NCBI RefSeq assembly: GCF_006491595.2
Contig: NZ_VEVQ02000001.1
Span: forward strand, 310,001 to 374,000
Direction of reading: 5' to 3'
Source: Flavobacterium jejuense
GTDB lineage: Bacteria; Bacteroidota; Bacteroidia; Flavobacteriales; Flavobacteriaceae
DNA: 64,000 bases
The notes beneath the pieces are model-generated. The model saw only the letters and a list, made by a program, of their open reading frames with translations. It was not told the origin of the DNA and made no database searches. Positions 59,909-64,000 of this stretch are shown here, in pieces (positions within the stretch are counted from its first letter, which is position 1; each line of letters starts with the position of its first letter). The translations under genes and the position numbers were made by a program.

Positions 59909-61192
59909 CTACTTAATTTCTATTGCTGGTAATAATTTACTAGCACATTCACCAAAACCTATTCTTATTTCATCATTTTGACAATAACCTCTTATTATTA
60001 CGGTATCATTGTCATTAATGAATTTACGTTCGCTTCCATCACTCAAAATAATAGGATTTTTACCACCCCAAGTTAATTCTAGCATAGAGCCAAACGAATC
60101 TGGTGTTGATCCAGATATTGTTCCACTTCCCATCATGTCTCCAGAATTTATTCTGCAACCGTTAATAGTATGATGTGCTAATTGTTGAGACATAGACCAA
60201 TACATGTATTTGAAATTTGAATTTGAAACCACAGTTTCTTCACTGTTTTCAGGTTTAATGGCAACTTGAAGGTTAATATCGAATGCATTTTCTCCTGATT
60301 GTTGTAAATAAGGTAGTGGAGTAGGAGACTGCTCAGGACCAGTAACTCTAAAAGCTTCTAAAGCATCCATAGTAACGATCCAAGGAGAAATTGATGAGGC
60401 AAAGTTTTTAGCTAAGAATGGTCCAAGTGGAACATACTCCCATTTTTGAATATCTCTTGCACTCCAATCGTTAAATAAAACCATTCCGAAAATGTACTCT
60501 TCGGCTTGATCAACTGGAATAGGTTCTCCCATTAAATTTGCATCAGTAGTTATAAAAGCAGTTTCTAATTCAAAATCTACTAATTTAGAAGGCCCAAATA
60601 CAGGTTCTTTAGCATCCGCTGGTAATGTTTGTCCGTTTGGACGTCTAACAGATACTCCACTTGGGACAATTGTAGAGCTTCTTCCATGGTAACCTACAGG
60701 AATATGAAGCCAGTTTGGTAACAGAGCATTTTCTGGGTCACGAAACATTTTTCCTACATTAGTAGCATGCTCTTTAGAGCTATAAAAATCTGTATAATCA
60801 CCTATTTGAACAGGTAGTAACATTTCAATATCTTTGACATCAAATATGACTACATCTTTATGCTTTTTATTGTCCCTTAATTTTGAGTTTTCTGAATCAA
60901 AAATTTCGACTAATCTATTGCGAACTAATCTCCATGTTTTTTTTCCGTCCGAAATGAAGTCATTTAAAGTATCTTGCATGAACATGTCATCTGTAAGATC
61001 TATTCCTTCAAAATACCCTAATTGTTGTAACGCACCCATATCAATTGCAGAATTTCCAATTCGAGTACCAATTGTAATTACATCTTCTTTTGTTATGAAA
61101 ACACCGAAAGGAATATTTTGAATAGGGAAATCACTATTTTCTGGAACATTTATCCAAGATTTTCTAGTAGGATCGTTTGCTATATTTGGCAT
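59909..61192 (-). CDS. fahA: Fumarylacetoacetase
   Basis: 427 residues, matching the eukaryote-like fumarylacetoacetase length. The N-terminal beta domain (NSDFPIQNIPFGVF) and the catalytic half (LHIPVGYHGRSSTIVPSG, DFELETAFITTDANLMG, FGMVLFNDWSARDIQKWEYVPLGPF and GDMMGSGTISG) are all present. It hydrolyses fumarylacetoacetate to fumarate and acetoacetate, the last step of tyrosine catabolism. Other pathway genes are not in this window. Confidence 0.96.
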   Translation of the reverse strand: MPNIANDPTRKSWINVPENSDFPIQNIPFGVFITKEDVITIGTRIGNSAIDMGALQQLGYFEGIDLTDDMFMQDTLNDFISDGKKTWRLVRNRLVEIFDSENSKLRDNKKHKDVVIFDVKDIEMLLPVQIGDYTDFYSSKEHATNVGKMFRDPENALLPNWLHIPVGYHGRSSTIVPSGVSVRRPNGQTLPADAKEPVFGPSKLVDFELETAFITTDANLMGEPIPVDQAEEYIFGMVLFNDWSARDIQKWEYVPLGPFLAKNFASSISPWIVTMDALEAFRVTGPEQSPTPLPYLQQSGENAFDINLQVAIKPENSEETVVSNSNFKYMYWSMSQQLAHHTINGCRINSGDMMGSGTISGSTPDSFGSMLELTWGGKNPIILSDGSERKFINDNDTVIIRGYCQNDEIRIGFGECASKLLPAIEIK

Positions 61193-61228
61193 AATATTTT
61201 GTTAGTTTTTTGTTGAAAAATTATACAC

Positions 61229-61259
61229 CAAATATAAACTTTACTGCTAATTTAACAAA
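61229..61259 (-). promoter_or_regulatory. fahA promoter
   Basis: Minus strand TTTG (61256-61259), 19-bp spacer, TATATTTG (61229-61236). Good match to consensus, 37 nt upstream of the start. It is divergent from glyA. Confidence 0.65.
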
Positions 61260-61268
61260 CCTTTTTTG

Positions 61269-61276
61269 TAATTTTG
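61269..61276 (+). promoter_or_regulatory. Candidate -7 element of glyA
   Basis: TAATTTTG (TAnnTTTG), 26 nt before the ATG. No TTTG -33 element was seen at the usual distance. Confidence 0.45.
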
Positions 61277-61302
61277 AATAAATTTTAACGAATTACTAAG
61301 AA

Positions 61303-62577
61303 ATGCAACGCGACGAACAAATTTTTGATCTTATTCTAGATGAACAAGACAGACAAATTCACGGAATTGAATTAATTGCTTCTGAAAACTTTGTAAGTGA
61401 TCAAGTGATGGAAGCAGCTGGTTCTGTATTAACTAATAAATATGCAGAGGGTTATCCTGGAAAGCGTTATTATGGTGGCTGTGAAGTAGTAGATATAGTA
61501 GAACAAATTGCTATTGATAGAGCCAAAGAATTATTTGGTGCGGAATATGTAAACGTACAACCGCATTCTGGTTCACAAGCAAATACAGCTGTGTTTTTTG
61601 CCTGCCTAAAACCAGGTGATAAAATATTAGGTTTTGATTTATCTCATGGAGGACACTTAACGCACGGATCTCCTGTTAATTTTTCTGGTAGATTATATAA
61701 TCCTGTTTTCTATGGGGTTGATAAAGAAACTGGTCGATTAGATTATGATAAAATTCAAGAAATTGCTACTGCTGAAAAACCAAAAATGATTATTGCAGGT
61801 GCATCTGCATATTCAAGAGACATGGATTTTGAGCGTTTTCGTAAAATAGCAGATAGTGTTGGAGCGTTACTTTTAGCAGATATTTCTCATCCTGCAGGTT
61901 TAATTGCAAAAGGTTTATTAAATGATCCAATTCCACATTGTCATATTGTAACTACAACCACTCACAAAACATTGAGAGGTCCAAGAGGAGGAATGATAAT
62001 GATGGGTAAAGATTTTGAGAACCCTTGGGGATTAACAACTCCAAAAGGAGATGTAAGAATGATGTCTCATATTTTAGATATGGCTGTTTTTCCTGGGAAT
62101 CAAGGTGGTCCTTTAATGCATATCATAGCAGCTAAAGCTGTGGCATTTGGTGAGGCACTTACAGATGAATTCTTTAGATATACGATGCAAGTACAAAAAA
62201 ATGCACAAGCTATGGCTGTTGCTTTTGTAAAAAGAGGGTATCATTTAATTTCTGGAGGAACTGACAATCATATGATGTTGATCGATTTGAGAAATAAAAA
62301 TATTACCGGTAAAGAGGCTGAAAACGCATTAGTAAAAGCTGAAATAACGGTAAATAAAAATATGGTTCCTTTTGATGACAAATCTCCATTTGTTACTTCT
62401 GGAATAAGAGTTGGAACTCCTGCTATTACTACTCGTGGTTTAGTAGAAGAAGATATGGAAACAATAGTTGCTTTAATTGATAAAGTAATTACAAACCATA
62501 CTGATGAAACTATTCTAGAACAAGTAGCAGAAGAAGTGAATGATTTAATGGGTGAAAGAGCCATGTTTGTTTTTTAA
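61303..62577 (+). CDS. glyA: Serine hydroxymethyltransferase
   Basis: 424 residues. The PLP lysine is K222 in [14 protein letters not shown], and the N-terminal IASENFVS and [15 protein letters not shown] folate/PLP motifs are intact. It interconverts serine and glycine, supplying one-carbon units to tetrahydrofolate. It is divergent from fahA, with a 110-bp shared region carrying back-to-back promoters. A strong terminator follows. Confidence 0.97.
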   Translation: MQRDEQIFDLILDEQDRQIHGIELIASENFVSDQVMEAAGSVLTNKYAEGYPGKRYYGGCEVVDIVEQIAIDRAKELFGAEYVNVQPHSGSQANTAVFFACLKPGDKILGFDLSHGGHLTHGSPVNFSGRLYNPVFYGVDKETGRLDYDKIQEIATAEKPKMIIAGASAYSRDMDFERFRKIADSVGALLLADISHPAGLIAKGLLNDPIPHCHIVTTTTHKTLRGPRGGMIMMGKDFENPWGLTTPKGDVRMMSHILDMAVFPGNQGGPLMHIIAAKAVAFGEALTDEFFRYTMQVQKNAQAMAVAFVKRGYHLISGGTDNHMMLIDLRNKNITGKEAENALVKAEITVNKNMVPFDDKSPFVTSGIRVGTPAITTRGLVEEDMETIVALIDKVITNHTDETILEQVAEEVNDLMGERAMFVF

Positions 62578-62603
62578 AAGTTATAGCTTCTTTAAAATAA
62601 TAG

Positions 62604-62632
62604 AAAAGTCCGATATTTTATCGGACTTTTTT
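62604..62632 (+). terminator. Terminator of glyA
   Basis: AAAAGTCCGATA (62604-62615) / TATCGGACTTTT (62619-62630) with a 3-nt loop and extra T residues, 27 nt after the stop. It ends right at the convergent PH-like gene. Confidence 0.88.
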
Positions 62633-62633
62633 G

Positions 62634-63062
62634 TTATTCAGTTATTTTGATGGTGTGATTTAACTCTTTTATGCTATCAATAAATTGGTTGTTAGATTTA
62701 GGGCTTATATACATTTCATCATATTTATTATACTTTATAATCAATCCATTTCTTGCAGTTGCAGTTTTGAATCCAACCCATAACGTTCTATTTTTAATAA
62801 TTTCATGGATACTTTCAATCTCTATCTTTCCTTTTATTGGTCCAGATTTATAAATCAGTGTTTTATTTTTTAATTCATAATTAGTTCCAAAATATATCCA
62901 AAAGAGTAAACTTACTACTACTGTAATAATAAAAATAGGAATATAGTCATCAATTGTAAGTTTTCCTTGAATTAATTTCCAAATAATAATACTAATAAGT
63001 AATAAATTGGTTCCAAAAATAATACTACTAAATAAAGTATCTTTTTTACTTTTAAATTGCAT
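62634..63062 (-). CDS. PH-like membrane protein
   Basis: 142 residues with two transmembrane helices (about 10-30 and 37-57) followed by a bacterial PH-like domain of the YdbS/YcxB type (NYELKNKTLIYKSGPIKGKIEIESIHEIIKNRTLWVGFKTA, then YISPKSNNQFIDSIKEL). Such proteins are membrane-linked and of unknown role. It is convergent with glyA and immediately follows its terminator. Confidence 0.82.
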   Translation of the reverse strand: MQFKSKKDTLFSSIIFGTNLLLISIIIWKLIQGKLTIDDYIPIFIITVVVSLLFWIYFGTNYELKNKTLIYKSGPIKGKIEIESIHEIIKNRTLWVGFKTATARNGLIIKYNKYDEMYISPKSNNQFIDSIKELNHTIKITE

Positions 63063-63152
63063 TGAAATTAGCTTTTATTGAATATATGTAGTAAAATTAA
63101 TAGTTTATAATTTAAAATTCAAATGGTATTTTTAGTTTTTTGAAAATAAAAA

Positions 63153-63180
63153 AATCTTCAACTATTACTAATTGAAGATT
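63153..63180 (-). terminator. Terminator of the nucleoid-associated protein gene
   Basis: AATCTTCAA (63153-63161) / TTGAAGATT (63172-63180), then a T-run on the minus strand, 24 nt after the stop at 63205. Confidence 0.75.
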
Positions 63181-63204
63181 CTATATATAATAAATTATTA
63201 AAAT

Positions 63205-64000
63205 CTAGCTTTTTTGTTCTTTATTGAAATACACTAAATAATAGTACATTTGTTTTTCTTCGTCCCAACCTTTTTCTACAAATTTCTCAGCACTTTCAGG
63301 GTTAATGAAATCTAATTTTATTTGAATATTAGTATCCAATTGAATTGTATTTTTCATTTTCTTTCTAGCATCAGTAACCGCAGCATTCGCAATTGGAAAA
63401 TTAGAAACGTCTTCAATACTATATTTAGCTCCTTTATCTACTTTGTAATTTTTAAATTCAGGAATAAATTCAGGATTTTGCATTACTTCGTTTAAGAATG
63501 CAGTTTCTTCAAACTCATCATTCTTAGCAAAATGATTCACGGCTCTGTTCATAAACAATACCTCTTGTTGTTTGTCTTCAGCAGGTAAAACTACATCTTT
63601 GGCAAAATCCTGACAGAATTTTAAATATTTTTTAGTAATGAAATTTTCATCTTGAAATACATCTACTGATAAGAAATGTTCCAACCAATATCTGGCATCA
63701 TAACGATTACTATCCACTGTAAGAATTTTGTATCCTTCTTCTTTTTTATAATTGAAGATGATACATCCTTTATCTAATTTATTCAAGTTGATACCTTGTT
63801 GTAAAATCATTTCAAGATTACTTCCTTTTTCTTCAAATTGCAAGAAATCGGTTTGAATTTCACTTTTGAAAACGCCAATAGCATCGACTACATTATTATC
63901 AATCGAAACATTAGTAAAATAAGTTACATATACTTCACCATTTTTAATATGTGGGTGATTAGATTGCTCAAAAAGATGTAGGGTTATTTTTTTTGAAACT
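63205..64000 (-). CDS. Nucleoid-associated protein, NdpA/YejK-like (5' end outside window)
   Basis: At least 265 residues on the minus strand, open at the right edge; the earliest codons visible read KKITLHLFEQSNHPHIKNGE. A TTG at 63843 would only be an internal codon, because the frame continues upstream without a stop. The GVFKSEIQTDFLQFEEKG and KGCIIFNYKKEEGYKI stretches match the 37-kDa nucleoid-associated protein family of Bacteroidota. Proteins of the YejK type bind DNA non-specifically. The N-terminus lies beyond the window. Confidence 0.85.
   Translation of the reverse strand, partial: VSKKITLHLFEQSNHPHIKNGEVYVTYFTNVSIDNNVVDAIGVFKSEIQTDFLQFEEKGSNLEMILQQGINLNKLDKGCIIFNYKKEEGYKILTVDSNRYDARYWLEHFLSVDVFQDENFITKKYLKFCQDFAKDVVLPAEDKQQEVLFMNRAVNHFAKNDEFEETAFLNEVMQNPEFIPEFKNYKVDKGAKYSIEDVSNFPIANAAVTDARKKMKNTIQLDTNIQIKLDFINPESAEKFVEKGWDEEKQMYYYLVYFNKEQKS

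Noticed and set aside
1..64000. tRNA/rRNA genes, prophage, transposons, defence islands
   Set aside because: No cloverleaf, rRNA-like sequence, integrase, transposase, tail or nuclease-methylase cluster was recognised by reading; no genome scan could be run.

Overview
This 64-kb window is a chromosomal segment from a member of the Bacteroidota, most likely the family Flavobacteriaceae (Flavobacterium-like). The evidence is the strong AT-richness, the many TAnnTTTG -7 promoter elements (the Bacteroidota sigma-A consensus) 10-25 nt upstream of starts, a type IX secretion C-terminal sorting domain, a YtxJ-type bacillithiol protein, lineage-typical families (DUF4834, DUF4293, a Rho with an N-terminal insert) and gene order typical of the group. 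No phage, transposase, CRISPR array, rRNA or tRNA was recognised. The content is mostly core metabolism and housekeeping, so the unusual signals are regulatory or lie in small genes.

Layout. 1-8.5 kb: a SulP anion transporter (cut by the left edge), coaD, two uncharacterised genes, ddl, then divergently a PASTA protein and an RluA-family pseudouridine synthase, a VOC protein, an orphan GspG-like protein, an unknown gene and yaaA. 8.5-14.4 kb: a WG-repeat lipoprotein, a DUF2809 protein, and a complete tripartite efflux operon (tetR-tolC-hlyD-DHA2 MFS) with tandem palindromes at the tetR promoter. 14.5-22.3 kb: a tRNA-dihydrouridine synthase and the whole trp operon (trpE-G-D-C-F-B-A, minus strand). 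The trp operon is preceded by a leader peptide with three consecutive Trp codons and an attenuator hairpin. 22.3-26 kb: an antibiotic-biosynthesis-monooxygenase-like gene without a normal start codon, a PEBP-family protein, an AraC regulator, YceI, a nitroreductase and a MarR regulator, with candidate operators for both regulators. 26-30 kb: two thioredoxin-fold proteins and a rhodanese, a GNAT-like protein, an outer-membrane-transporter-like protein and DUF4834.

30-46 kb: YfhO membrane protein, a family-4 glycosyltransferase that appears to start at AUU, a polysaccharide flippase, small membrane proteins, an Smr-domain protein, a sugar MFS transporter, a structured intergenic element, lpd, an ABC exporter, truA and a phosphoesterase. 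46-56 kb: DUF4293 and rho, a glycine-zipper protein, a T9SS-exported pair, an AlkB-like dioxygenase, a ribosome hibernation factor, an XRE regulator and clpB. 56-64 kb: an archaemetzincin-like lipoprotein, ytxJ, a lactonase, a lipoprotein, fahA, glyA, a PH-like membrane protein and a nucleoid-associated protein cut by the right edge.

Most notable observations: the trp leader/attenuator (22119-22293); two intact genes whose expected initiator is not NTG (22314-22610 and 32551-33843); a near-identical 18-bp motif upstream of both araC and its PEBP neighbour; three palindromes at the marR promoter; a repeated GTCA-N3-TGAC motif between clpB and the metalloprotease gene; a structured element at about 40195-40300; and a possible 29-residue membrane peptide at 50991-51080. 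No clearly novel multi-gene system was found. Several start codons were moved from the longest reading frame to internal codons because a promoter or terminator lies inside the longer frame.
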